57,443 bases of DNA from Bacteroidales bacterium UBA1189 (GTDB taxonomy: Bacteria > Bacteroidota > Bacteroidia > Bacteroidales > Bacteroidaceae). Positions 16,105-26,500 of the stretch are shown here, in pieces. The position numbers were made by a program, and so were the translations under genes. The notes under the pieces are model-generated. The model did not search any database, was not told the DNA's origin, and saw only the letters and a list, made by a program, of their open reading frames with translations. The stretch lies in NCBI GenBank assembly GCA_002309805.1, contig DBYJ01000012.1:1-57443 (forward strand), given 5' to 3'. Position 1 is the stretch's first letter. Each line of letters starts with the position of its first letter.

Positions 16105-19100
16105 ATGAAACGAATTATCTCTTTTATTTTATTAGCATTAAGTATAATGACAGGATTCAGCGCAACAAACTATACCAAAGGCTGGGCAGACGTGCGTGAG
16201 CTCATCAAGAAGGGCAACTACCGCACAGCCCACGAGAAGGCGCAAACGCTTTTCGACGCCGCACGGACGGAGCAGAACAGCTTCCGCATCCTACAAGGCG
16301 CTGTCATGCTGACACAAGCCGAAGGTGCCTACGAGGAGGACGCCTTCCAGAAGGCCATTGACCGTTACCGCTCCATCGAAGGCAGCCTGAACGATACCGA
16401 CGAAGCGCTTCGCTGCCTCTATCTCTCGAAAGCCTATCAGCAGTTCTACGACTGGAACTCGTGGAGCCTCCGAAAGAATCTCCCCCTGGAGGAGCCGACG
16501 GACGACATTGCCCAATGGGACGAGAAGACCTTCCGGACCACCATCCGCACCTTGCAGGACAAGGCATTAGCCGCTGCTGACGTGCTGAAGAAGACCGTTA
16601 TTGCCGACTATGCCGAGATGCTGGAAATGGGCAACAAGGCTGGACAAACGCTACGCCCCACACTCTACGACGTGGTGGTGCAAAGCATCCTCAACGACGA
16701 CAACAGCGACAACGACGACGAAGCCGTACAGGCACTCTTTGAGGAAGATGCGCTGTATGGGACAGCGGAGGAATTCCTAAAATTAAAAATTGGAAATGAG
16801 GAATTAGAAATTAAAAATGACGTGCCCCTGGTGCGTAATCTGGAGCTCTTGCAGGAATTGGTACGTTTCCATCAGAAGGATAAGGACGCCTATGAACTGC
16901 GTCGTACACTTGACGAACAACGACTCGACCTCATCCAAGACCATGCTTTCTTTGAAAAAGTGCGCTACCGCGAGGGACTGGAGCGGCTCGTGGAGGCTTA
17001 TAAGCTCTCCGACGAGCGCACGACGTGGTATTACCGTCTGGCAGAGTATTGGAGGAACCTTGAAGAGGAGGATGAAGACCACATTGGTGTGGATAAGCCG
17101 AAGGTAAAAGCCTACGGCCTCGCCCGAAAAGCCATTGAGATTGCTCCCAAGAGCTATGGTGCCACCCATTGTAAGAACGTCATCAGCCTTTTGGAGCATC
17201 CAGACCTGTCGATAACCGTTCCCACGCCCATCTTGCCGGAGCAAGTCAATACCGCCATCCTCGAGGCAACAAATATCAATAAGGTGTGGCTGCGCATCGT
17301 CAAAGCCAACAAGGACAAAAGCAAATGTGAACTCGACTATTACCTCAAGCAATCCGTGCTGAAGAGCTGGACGGCTGACATCATTGACCCGAAGGACTAC
17401 GAGAGCCACGACAACCCGCTGGAACTCCCTGCCCTTGCTCCAGGCAAGTATCTCCTGCTGGCCTCCTCCACAGCCAAGTTCGACAAGAAGCAAAACGTCT
17501 GCGCCGTCGATATCGAGAGCTCAGGCATTACCCTCTATCTGGAAACCATCAAGCAGAATGGTCAGCATCTTGGCGCCGTCATCGACCGTAAGACGGGCCA
17601 AATCCGCACAGACTGTTCTGTGGCCGTCTATCGCCGCGAATGGCGCACAGGCAAGACACGGGGAGAGAAACTATTCGACTGCGACATCAACGACAAGGGT
17701 TTCTACCGCATTCCCGCTGTGGAGCAGAACACCACCCGCGTCCTCGTCGCTACCGACGGAGCCTCAACGACCGAACGCTCGTTCAGCGACAATACGCCCT
17801 ACACCTTTGAGCAGCGCGAGAACATCACCCTCTTCTCAGACCGCTACAGCTATCGCCCAGGTGACGAGGTGCAGTTCAGCCTCGTAGTCTATAACGAGAC
17901 GGACGTCAACCACTTCGCCGTTTGTTCCAACAGGGAAGTTACCGTTGAGCTGCACGATGTCAACGGCAAGGTAGTCAGCACTATGGAGGGCAAGACGGAC
18001 GAATTCGGCTGCCTGCGCGGCTCGTTCAAATTGGGGCTCACGATGCTACCAGGCCGCATCTACCTTCAGGCCCGCACCGACGATGCCCGCAGCCAACGTT
18101 ATCTGAATGTGGAAGCTTACAAACAGCCTACCTTCGCCATCAGCTTTGAGGAGTTTGCCAAGGACATCCCCCTCACGGCTACCGTCCCCGTTGCCGGCTC
18201 AGCCATCTCCTACACCGCTGTACCTGTGCAGAATGCTGCTGTCAGCTATGTCATCACCCGTACCGAGCAACCCTCCATCTACTGGTGGCGCTGTATCGGG
18301 CGCAGCAAGACCGTTGCCCGCGGCACCACACAGACAGCCGCCGACGGCACGTTCCATTTCGACATCGCTCCGATGTTCAGCAAGGATAGCCCCAAACTGA
18401 AAGACCGCTGCTACCGCTACGACATCCACGTGGAAATCACCGCCGTCGATGGCGAGACGCAGGCTGGCGATGCCCATGTCCGCATCGGCAAACCTTACGA
18501 GCCGCCCAAGGACGACACGCCTGCCGACGTGATGCCTGCCGATGCCCTCCTCTGGGGCTATCAGGCCGAGAAGAAAGTGGAGGCCGGCGAGACAGCCGTC
18601 CTTAAAATCGGCACCACGAAGCAGGACGTCTGCGTGGTCTGGATGCTTGAAAAGGGCTACGATGTTGTCGATTACGGCACGATGATGCTCTCTGACGAAG
18701 TACGCGACTGGACACTTCAGACCGACGACTCGTGGAAGGGAGGCTTCACCCTCCGGCTCGTCACCTACAAGGAGAACCAAATGAAGGAGCTCTCCTACAC
18801 CTTCGACGTTCCCCATCGTGAGCGCGAACTGGGCATTACCCTCACCACCTTCCGCGACCGACTCACGCCGGGCGAGCCGGAGAAGTGGACACTCCACATC
18901 CAGAATAACGAGAAACAGCCCGTCGAGGCGAATCTGGTTGCTGCCCTCTATGACGCGGCGCTTGATGTCTATGGCGAGAACAACTGGAACCTCTCGCCGT
19001 GGCATACGTTCTATATGTGGAACACGCTCGGACGCCCAGCAGGCAAAGAATGGTCATGCGGCGTCAATCCCAGTACGATCTGGTATCCTATGCCGGAGAT

Positions 19101-21723
19101 TGCCTATCCCTTCCTCATTTATCTGGACGAAAAGATGCTGCAGGAGGTCGTCGCCTTCGGCCGCCGCCGGACCCGCGGCATCCCTACGATGGCTATGGCA
19201 AAGAACTCCGCCTTCGTCGAGGAGGCCGCGATGGCGATGGATGATAAGACTGTCTTACACGAAGTAGAAGTTGCCGCCCCCACCGCTTCTCAAGAAGCCG
19301 TCTATAACCATGATGAAGGTCTTGTTGGAGTTATAGCTGGTGGACCTGTGGAAGCCGAAGAGGACGAGGGCGTTCCCGAAAATGTCTATATCCGTCAGGA
19401 TCTCACCCATACCGCCTTCTTCGAGCCCTGCATCCGCACGGATGCCAACGGCAACGCCGAGGTCTCCTTCACCGCCCCCGACTTGCTGACGGAATGGAAT
19501 TTCCGCGGCCTTGCCTTCACAAAGGATATCAAGGTCAGCAAGTTCCTCGAAAAGGTCATCACCCGCAAAGAGCTGATGGTGCAGCCTAACCTGCCCCGTT
19601 TCCTCCGTCAGGGCGATCAGTTCGAGTTCACGGCTAAGGTGTCTAATATCTCCGAAACAGACATGGAAGCAAAGGTGCGCCTGCAACTCACAGACTCCCG
19701 CACGGGCAGGCCGCTGAAGGGCTGGACGAAAGCCAAGACACAGAAAGTCCACCTGACGAAGGGCGAGGTGAAGGCCGTCTCGTTTGCCGTCAGCGTACCT
19801 GAGGACGTCTTCGCCATCACCTACCTCATCACCGCAGTAGGCGACCAGCACTCCGACGGCGAACAAGGCGTCATTGCCGTACTTACCAATCGCACGCTCG
19901 TCACCGAGTCGCTCTCCATGTACGCCAATGCCGGCGAGAAGAAGACTTACACGTTGGAAACGCTGAAGAAGAACACCTCCAAGACGCTCACGCACCACAA
20001 GCTGTCGCTGGAATACACCTCCAACCCTATCTGGTATGCCATCCAAGCGCTACCCGCCCTTGACGAAACCACTAACCCCAGCATCGAGCAGCTCTTCCAT
20101 CGCTACTACGCCAACAGCCTCTCGCTGGGCATCCTGCGTCGTCATCCGCAGATAGAGCCCATCTTCCAACGTTGGGCTGACGAGACGCCCGATGCCTTCC
20201 TCAGCCAACTGGAGAAGAACAACGACCTCAAGCAGATTGTCCTAAGCGAGACGCCGTGGCTCCTGCAAGCCGAAAGCGAGACAGCCGACCGCCGGCGTAT
20301 CGCCGACTTCTTCCAGACCGAACGCGCCGAAGCCACCTTGGCTGAACTGCGCGAGCAACTGCTCAAACTCCAGAATGCCGATGGCGGCTGGAGCTGGATG
20401 CCCGGTTTCGAGAGCAACACCTACATCACGCTAACGATGCTTCGTGGTTTTGGCGAACTGCGAGAGCAGGCCTGCATTGACCCAGACGAGGATACTGAAC
20501 TGAGATCGGCACTGACGAAAGCCATTGCCTACGTCGATGGCGAATACTACAAGGACTACCTCGAATGGCTGAAATGGGAGAAAGAGAACAGCACGTTCTG
20601 GGAGAAGCGCACCTTCAGCCCCATCTGCATCCATTATCTCTTCACCCGCAGTTTCTGGAAAGACTATAGCTTCAAGGCCAAGACAAAAACCTCCTACGAC
20701 TACTTCTACGCTGCCCTGAAGCGTGTCAGTCATATCGACGACGGGCTGATGATGAAAGCTCTCACGGCTCTCACCTTCTACCGCAACGGCGACAAGAAAC
20801 TGTCCGACGACATCCTGAAACTCTTCGATGAGTCTACCCTCTTCAGCGACGAGATGGGCCAGTACTGGCGCGACAACGTGGCAGGGTGGTTCTGGTACAA
20901 TGCCCCCATCGAAACGCAATCGATGATTATCCGCGCCTACGACGAATGTAGCGGTGGCAAGCGCGATGTTGGCCTCATGCAGCAATGGCTGCTCAAGCAA
21001 AAACAGACTACCCGCTGGGCCAACAGCGTATCGTCTGCTCATGCCGTCTATGCCCTGCTCATCGGCGGAGGCAGTCAAGCGCTGGACAACAATCAGACTG
21101 CCACCCTTACCGTTGGAGGCAAGAAGGTTGTCCCTGAGAAACAAGAGGCTGGTACAGGCTACTTCCGCAAGAATTGGTCGTCTTCGGAAATCACCCGCTC
21201 CATGGCTAACGTCACCATCGACAACTCGAAAAATCCCTCCTGTTCGTGGGGCGCGCTCTACTGGCAGTACTTCGAGAATCTCGATAAGGTGGAACATTCC
21301 GAACAGGGTTTCTCTGTCAGCGCCTATTATTATAAGGTAACGGACGAAGGAACTCTGGCCAATATCGATGGCCCCGTCAGCATAGGCGACAAGATTCGCG
21401 TTCGTCTGCGCTTTACCGTTGACCGCAATTTGGAATACGTTCAAGTGAAAGCACTTCGTCCTGCTGGTCTGGAACCTGTTAGCACCCGCTCAGGCCGCGC
21501 ATGGAACGGCGGGTTGAGCTACTATCTCGCCGTCGAGGATGCTGCCACATCACTCTACATTGACTACCTCAACAAAGGCGATTATACCGTAGAATTCGAT
21601 TGTTGGGCTTCGCAGGCAGGCTCGTTCCTCTCAGGAACCGTCACCCTTCAGTGCCTCTACGCCCCCGAGTTCCGCGCTACCTTCTCACAACCGAATCTCC
21701 TCATAATGAAAAATGAAGAATAG
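16105..21723 (+). CDS. Alpha-2-macroglobulin family protein without the thioester cysteine
   Basis: An exported protein of 1872 residues. After the signal peptide comes a long helical N-terminal part (about 20-370), then macroglobulin domains (MG2 near 570, ITLFSDRYSYRPGDEVQFSL). The A2M domain lies near 1092-1190 (FTAPDLLTEWNFRGLAFT) and an alpha-alpha toroid near 1320-1600 (GGWSWMPGFESNTYITLTML). Bacterial alpha-2-macroglobulins are thought to trap proteases. Here the CXEQ thioester motif reads PSIEQ, with Ser1326 in place of cysteine, so covalent trapping is not expected. Residues about 223-239 come from an in-frame AATTAGAAA microsatellite, and the last residues and stop come from another. 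Confidence 0.92.
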   Translation: MKRIISFILLALSIMTGFSATNYTKGWADVRELIKKGNYRTAHEKAQTLFDAARTEQNSFRILQGAVMLTQAEGAYEEDAFQKAIDRYRSIEGSLNDTDEALRCLYLSKAYQQFYDWNSWSLRKNLPLEEPTDDIAQWDEKTFRTTIRTLQDKALAAADVLKKTVIADYAEMLEMGNKAGQTLRPTLYDVVVQSILNDDNSDNDDEAVQALFEEDALYGTAEEFLKLKIGNEELEIKNDVPLVRNLELLQELVRFHQKDKDAYELRRTLDEQRLDLIQDHAFFEKVRYREGLERLVEAYKLSDERTTWYYRLAEYWRNLEEEDEDHIGVDKPKVKAYGLARKAIEIAPKSYGATHCKNVISLLEHPDLSITVPTPILPEQVNTAILEATNINKVWLRIVKANKDKSKCELDYYLKQSVLKSWTADIIDPKDYESHDNPLELPALAPGKYLLLASSTAKFDKKQNVCAVDIESSGITLYLETIKQNGQHLGAVIDRKTGQIRTDCSVAVYRREWRTGKTRGEKLFDCDINDKGFYRIPAVEQNTTRVLVATDGASTTERSFSDNTPYTFEQRENITLFSDRYSYRPGDEVQFSLVVYNETDVNHFAVCSNREVTVELHDVNGKVVSTMEGKTDEFGCLRGSFKLGLTMLPGRIYLQARTDDARSQRYLNVEAYKQPTFAISFEEFAKDIPLTATVPVAGSAISYTAVPVQNAAVSYVITRTEQPSIYWWRCIGRSKTVARGTTQTAADGTFHFDIAPMFSKDSPKLKDRCYRYDIHVEITAVDGETQAGDAHVRIGKPYEPPKDDTPADVMPADALLWGYQAEKKVEAGETAVLKIGTTKQDVCVVWMLEKGYDVVDYGTMMLSDEVRDWTLQTDDSWKGGFTLRLVTYKENQMKELSYTFDVPHRERELGITLTTFRDRLTPGEPEKWTLHIQNNEKQPVEANLVAALYDAALDVYGENNWNLSPWHTFYMWNTLGRPAGKEWSCGVNPSTIWYPMPEIAYPFLIYLDEKMLQEVVAFGRRRTRGIPTMAMAKNSAFVEEAAMAMDDKTVLHEVEVAAPTASQEAVYNHDEGLVGVIAGGPVEAEEDEGVPENVYIRQDLTHTAFFEPCIRTDANGNAEVSFTAPDLLTEWNFRGLAFTKDIKVSKFLEKVITRKELMVQPNLPRFLRQGDQFEFTAKVSNISETDMEAKVRLQLTDSRTGRPLKGWTKAKTQKVHLTKGEVKAVSFAVSVPEDVFAITYLITAVGDQHSDGEQGVIAVLTNRTLVTESLSMYANAGEKKTYTLETLKKNTSKTLTHHKLSLEYTSNPIWYAIQALPALDETTNPSIEQLFHRYYANSLSLGILRRHPQIEPIFQRWADETPDAFLSQLEKNNDLKQIVLSETPWLLQAESETADRRRIADFFQTERAEATLAELREQLLKLQNADGGWSWMPGFESNTYITLTMLRGFGELREQACIDPDEDTELRSALTKAIAYVDGEYYKDYLEWLKWEKENSTFWEKRTFSPICIHYLFTRSFWKDYSFKAKTKTSYDYFYAALKRVSHIDDGLMMKALTALTFYRNGDKKLSDDILKLFDESTLFSDEMGQYWRDNVAGWFWYNAPIETQSMIIRAYDECSGGKRDVGLMQQWLLKQKQTTRWANSVSSAHAVYALLIGGGSQALDNNQTATLTVGGKKVVPEKQEAGTGYFRKNWSSSEITRSMANVTIDNSKNPSCSWGALYWQYFENLDKVEHSEQGFSVSAYYYKVTDEGTLANIDGPVSIGDKIRVRLRFTVDRNLEYVQVKALRPAGLEPVSTRSGRAWNGGLSYYLAVEDAATSLYIDYLNKGDYTVEFDCWASQAGSFLSGTVTLQCLYAPEFRATFSQPNLLIMKNEE
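16771..16819. repeat. In-frame microsatellite inside the alpha-2-macroglobulin gene
   Basis: A block of AAATTAAAAATT, GGAAATGAGG and AATTAGAAATT words interrupts otherwise GC-rich coding DNA and keeps the frame. It codes for a Lys/Glu/Ile-rich segment (LKIGNEELEIKN). Its composition matches the intergenic repeats, not the gene. Confidence 0.7.
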
Positions 21724-21796
21724 AAAGTTCTATTTGCGGCGCTCTCCAAGGCATGGTATTTATTCTTCATTCTTCTTTTTTCATTCTTCATAAAAA
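21702..21796. repeat. AATGAAGAAT repeats after the alpha-2-macroglobulin gene
   Basis: AATGAAAAATGAAGAAT at 21705-21721 supplies the end and stop of the upstream gene. Its complement-like copies (TTCTTCATTCTTC) at about 21762-21790 lie just before the flippase start. The two blocks could pair into a hairpin. Confidence 0.65.
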
Positions 21797-21804
21797 GTCT
21801 TTTT

Positions 21805-23310
21805 ATGGCAAATCTGAAAACTCTCGCTAAGGACACGGCCATCTACGGCCTCAGCAGCATCGTCGGCCGCTTTCTCAACTACCTGCTCGTACCCCTTCAC
21901 ACAGCTAAAATCGCAGCTGAAAGCGGAGGCTACGGCATCGTCAGCAACCTCTACGCCTGGGCGGCCCTGTTGTTCGTGCTGCTTACCTTCGGCATGGAAA
22001 CCACCTACTTCCGCTTTGCCAACAAGGAGGTCGAGGACCCGCGCATGGTGTTCAGCACCGCCCTGCGGCTGGTGGGCGGTATTGGGATATTGTTTTTGGT
22101 ACTTGTCTTTTGCCTATTGCACCCCATCAGCGGGGCGATGGGCTATGCTGCACACCCTGAGTATGTCGCCTGCTTTGCCATTATCGGCGCGATGGATGCC
22201 TTTCAGGCTATCCTCTTCGGCTATCTGCGCCAGCAGCATCGTCCCATAAAGTTCATGGCACTCAAGCTGTTGTTTATCGTCGTCAACGTCATCCTTAACC
22301 TCGTCATCTTCCTTGTCCTTCCCCTGCTCTTCAACCGATTCCCTGCCGTGCAGGCATTCTACGAGCGGTACAACTACGGCGTGGGCCTCATCTTCTTCGC
22401 CAATCTGCTTTGCACGCTCATTGTTATGTTCGGTTTTTGGAACGAGATAAAGGGCATCGCCTACGGTTTCAGCCGGAAGTTGGCCGGGCGAATGCTGCAT
22501 TATGCCTGGCCCATCCTGCTACTTGGTATTGTGGGCAATCTCGGCCAAACCTTCGACAAGATGGCCTACCCCCGTCTGATGCCTGGAGAAGAAGGTTTTG
22601 TGCAGCTCGGCATCTACGGCGCTTGCGTCAAGATTGCCATGATTATGAGCTTGCTGACGCAGGCGTTCCGCTATGCCTACGAGCCCTTTGTTTTTGGGGG
22701 AGCCAAGGATAAGGATTCGCCGGAGATGCTTGCCGCGGGCATGAAATACTTCATCATCTTCACCCTGCTGGCCTTCCTTGCCGTGGTGTTCTACATGCCT
22801 CTCGTCAAGTACCTTGTGGCGAACCACGACTACTGGGTCGGCCTGCGCGTGGTGCCCATCGTCATGGCAGGCGAAATTTTCATGGGCATCTACTTCAACC
22901 TCTCATTCTGGTACAAGCTGACCGACCAAACGTGGTGGGGCGCTATCCTCAGCGCCGCAGGAGCCATTGTGATGATTGCCATCAACATTCTGTTTGTTCC
23001 CACTCACGGCTACATGGCCTGTGCCTGGGGAATCTTCTGCGGCTATGGCACGTCGATGCTACTTAGCTACTTTGTCGGGCAAAAGAAGTTCCCCATCGCC
23101 TATCCGATGAAGGACATCGCCATTTACGTCCTGCTGGCTGCTGCCCTCTATGGCTGCTCGTTCCTGACGGCGCGGCTACCGGTTGTCCTACAGATTATTG
23201 TCGGCACATTCCTGCTTCTGCTTTTCATGGCCTACATTGTACGCCGTGACCTCCCCCTTAGCAGCATCCCCGTTGTCAACCGCTTTTTCAAAGGAAAGAA
23301 AGAGGAATAG
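21805..23310 (+). CDS. Wzx-type polysaccharide flippase
   Basis: A 501-residue integral membrane protein with about fourteen hydrophobic segments, belonging to the MOP superfamily of oligosaccharide and lipid-linked sugar flippases. The opening LAKDTAIYGLSSIVGRFLNYLLVPLHT is typical of Bacteroidota Wzx-like proteins. It would move an undecaprenyl-linked glycan across the inner membrane. No glycosyltransferase or polymerase gene lies nearby, so the glycan is unknown. It lies 81 bp after the alpha-2-macroglobulin gene, and the gap is mostly microsatellite. Confidence 0.88.
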   Translation: MANLKTLAKDTAIYGLSSIVGRFLNYLLVPLHTAKIAAESGGYGIVSNLYAWAALLFVLLTFGMETTYFRFANKEVEDPRMVFSTALRLVGGIGILFLVLVFCLLHPISGAMGYAAHPEYVACFAIIGAMDAFQAILFGYLRQQHRPIKFMALKLLFIVVNVILNLVIFLVLPLLFNRFPAVQAFYERYNYGVGLIFFANLLCTLIVMFGFWNEIKGIAYGFSRKLAGRMLHYAWPILLLGIVGNLGQTFDKMAYPRLMPGEEGFVQLGIYGACVKIAMIMSLLTQAFRYAYEPFVFGGAKDKDSPEMLAAGMKYFIIFTLLAFLAVVFYMPLVKYLVANHDYWVGLRVVPIVMAGEIFMGIYFNLSFWYKLTDQTWWGAILSAAGAIVMIAINILFVPTHGYMACAWGIFCGYGTSMLLSYFVGQKKFPIAYPMKDIAIYVLLAAALYGCSFLTARLPVVLQIIVGTFLLLLFMAYIVRRDLPLSSIPVVNRFFKGKKEE

Positions 23311-23506
23311 CCTCATCCTCCTACGCACGCGCGCCCAAACATTATTAGATTTAGGCCGCCCTGCCTTATCATCGGCAATTTACTCCTTTTGTCAATGAAA
23401 GGATTCTTTTAAGGGGCTTTATGGCACTTTCACCCGTTGAGCAAATGTTAAATTTTTGGCTTTTGAAGGGTTTTATAACAAGGCAAAGAAAAATTTTAAG
23501 CTTTTT

Positions 23507-23538
23507 TTTGTTTTTCAAAAGAAATCGTCGTATCTTTG
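23507..23538 (+). promoter_or_regulatory. Promoter of the SusC/SusD operon
   Basis: TTTG (23507-23510) and TATCTTTG (23531-23538) are 20 bp apart, a perfect match to the Bacteroidota consensus. The start codon follows after 47 bp. The rest of the 275-bp gap after the flippase (23311-23506) shows no gene, hairpin or repeat that I could support. Confidence 0.85.
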
Positions 23539-23585
23539 CGCCCAATTTGATTTTCGGTAAAAAGGATAGTAACAGATAATTATTA

Positions 23586-26500
23586 ATGTTTAACTCAAAT
23601 CAAGTTTTTATGAAAGGAAAATTGATGACGTTACTGGCCTGTTTCCTTATGGTGGCAGGTGTGATGACGGCTCAGACCCAAAAGGTCACTGGCGTTGTTG
23701 TCAGTGGCTCGGACGAAGAGCCAGTAGTCGGTGCATCGGTGGCCGTTAGAGGTGTCGCAACCCTCGGCGCAATCACCGATATCGACGGTAAGTTTGAAAT
23801 CTCCGGCATTCCTGCTTCCGCACGTACGCTGGTGGTTTCTTATGTGGGTATGGCCACTACTGAAGTGACCATCCGTCCCTACGTGAAAGTCACTCTTGTT
23901 GAGGACGCTGAAGTTCTCGAGGACGTTTTGGTTGTCGCTTACGGTACGGCTAAGAAGGAATCCTTCACGGGCTCTGCCGCTACGGTTAGCACGAAGAAGC
24001 TCGCCAGCCGTCCCGTGTCGAACGTGTCCAAGGCTCTCGACAGCCAGGTCGCTGGTATCCAGACCACCTCTGGTGGTGGCCAGCCTGGTGAAGGTGCCGC
24101 TGTCCGCGTCCGTGGTTTCGGCTCCATCAACGCCAGCAGCTCACCGCTGTATGTTGTTGATGGTATCCCCTACGACGGCAACCTTGCTGCTATCAACCCC
24201 AACGACATTGAGAACATGACCGTCCTGAAAGACGCTTCTGCTGGTGCCCTTTACGGTGCCCGCGGTGCCAACGGTGTCATCATCATCACCACCAAGAAAG
24301 GTACCGAGAAGTCGAACGTCAACTTCAAGGCATCATGGGGTATGTCCAACCGCGCCCTTAAGCGCTACAACACCGTCGACCAGAAGGAATACGTCGAGCT
24401 GATGTACGAGGCTCTGCGTAACGGTTATGTCTTCGACGGCGGCTACGCTTGGGATGATGCCAGCACCATGGCTATGAACGATCTTCAGGGAACCCTCGGC
24501 GGTGCTATTTACAACCCCTTCAAGAACTACACTTGGGCTACTCTTATCGACCCTGCCACGGGCAAGGTTCACGACGATGCCGTTTCGGCCTACGACGAGA
24601 ACTGGATGGACGCCCTTGAGCAGAAGAACGCCCTCCGTCAGGAATACCAGATGACTGTCACCGGCGGTAGCAAGAACACCAAGTCCCTGCTCTCCCTCGG
24701 CTATCTCGATGAGAATGGTGTCCTGCTCACCACAGGTTTCCAGCGCTACAGCGGCCGTCTGAATGTGGACAACCAGGCCAAGGATTGGTTCAAGACCGGC
24801 CTCAACGCCTCTTTCAGCCATACCAACCAGAACTACAGCGACTACGACGGCTCGTCCTTGAGCAACGTTTGGTACACCGCTCAGTTCCTCGCCCCCATCT
24901 ATCCCGTCTATGTCAAGGACGCTGACGGTAAGGATGTGCTGGACGAAATGGGTGAGAAGCAGCTCGACTACGGTAAGAGCCGTCCTCAGATGGGCAACTT
25001 CAACTGTATCGGTACGCTGATTGACGATAAGTTCTACAACAAGCGCGACAACTTCAGCGGCCGTTCCTACATCACCCTCGGTTCCGACAAGGCTTCCGCA
25101 GGATGGGCTCAGGGCCTGAAGTTCACCGTCAACTTCGGTGTGGACTATCTCAACCGCAACCAGATGTACTACTACAATATGTACCACGGCAATTTCAGCA
25201 GCTACGGTGGTATCCTTGAGAAACTGAACTACCGCACGTTCAGCTACACCTTCAACCAGTTGCTTACCTACAACCGCACCTTCAACGGCCACAACTTCGA
25301 CATCCTGGCCGGTCATGAGTTCTACAACATGAAGTACAACGTCCTCTACGGCGAGAAGAGCGGTTTGGTCGATGGTATCTACGAACTCGAGCCCGCTACC
25401 ACCGTACAGGGCACCGGTTCCTACGAGCACAACTACCGCATTGAATCGTGGCTGTCACGTTTCAACTATAACTACAAGGAAAAATACTATGCTTCCTTCA
25501 GCTATCGTACCGATGGTTCCTCACGTTTCTACAAGGACAACCGTTGGGGTCAGTTCTGGTCGGTTGGTCTCAACTGGCGTATCTCTCAGGAAGCCTTCCT
25601 GAAGGATGTTGACTGGGTGAACAACCTCGCTGTCCGTGCCAGCTACGGTAGCCAGGGTAACGACGACCTGGGCAGCTACTATGCATGGCAGAGCTTCTAC
25701 GACATGACCTATCCCAACGCCAGCAACTCTGGTGCTATTGTCTCCTCTCTGGAGAACAAGGAAGTCACTTGGGAAAAGAACGCCAACTTCAACGTTGGTT
25801 TTGACGCCCGCCTTTTCAACCGCTTAGACCTCAGCGTTGAGTACTACAACAAGCAGACTACTGACCTGCTCCTTGAGTTCCCGATGGCTATGTCCACTGG
25901 CTTCACCGGCTACAACGCCAACATCGGTCAGGTCGAGAACAAGGGTCTTGAGTTTACCCTCGGTGCACAGATTGTCGATGCCAGCAACTTCAAGTGGCGT
26001 GCCACCATCCTCGGCTCCGTGCTGAAGAACAAGGTGATCCAGCTGACCAAGACTGGCGAAGGAAAAGACAAGGAAGAAATCCTCAGCGGCATCCGCACCA
26101 TCCGTCCGGGCTTCGAAATCAACACGTTCTATTTGGCTAAGTCCGCCGGCGTTGATCCCGCTACTGGTAAGCAGCTCTACACCGTTTATGAGGACGGTGG
26201 CTACTTCACCGCCGACAACCAAACCACGCCTATGATTGACTATCAAGAGGCTCGCGTTGATGCAAACGGCGACCCCGTAAAGGATGATGAAGGTAATGTC
26301 ATCATGGATGACAAGACCCGCGAAGCCAAGGTGTACATCACTGATGACTACGCCTATGCTCAGGCTCACCGCTGGTACATGGGCAGCCGTATTCCTAAGC
26401 TCAACGGCGCTGTCAACTTCGACTTCGAGTTCTTCAAGAGCTTCGACCTCAGCATCAACACCGCCTACTCCCTCGGTGGTAAGATCTACGAGAGCAACTA

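Noticed and set aside
20431..21444. A 337-codon open frame opposite the alpha-2-macroglobulin gene
   Set aside because: Antisense reading only; no promoter or start context and no family resemblance.
24333..25430. A 365-codon open frame opposite susC
   Set aside because: Val- and Leu-rich antisense shadow of a gene with strong codon bias.
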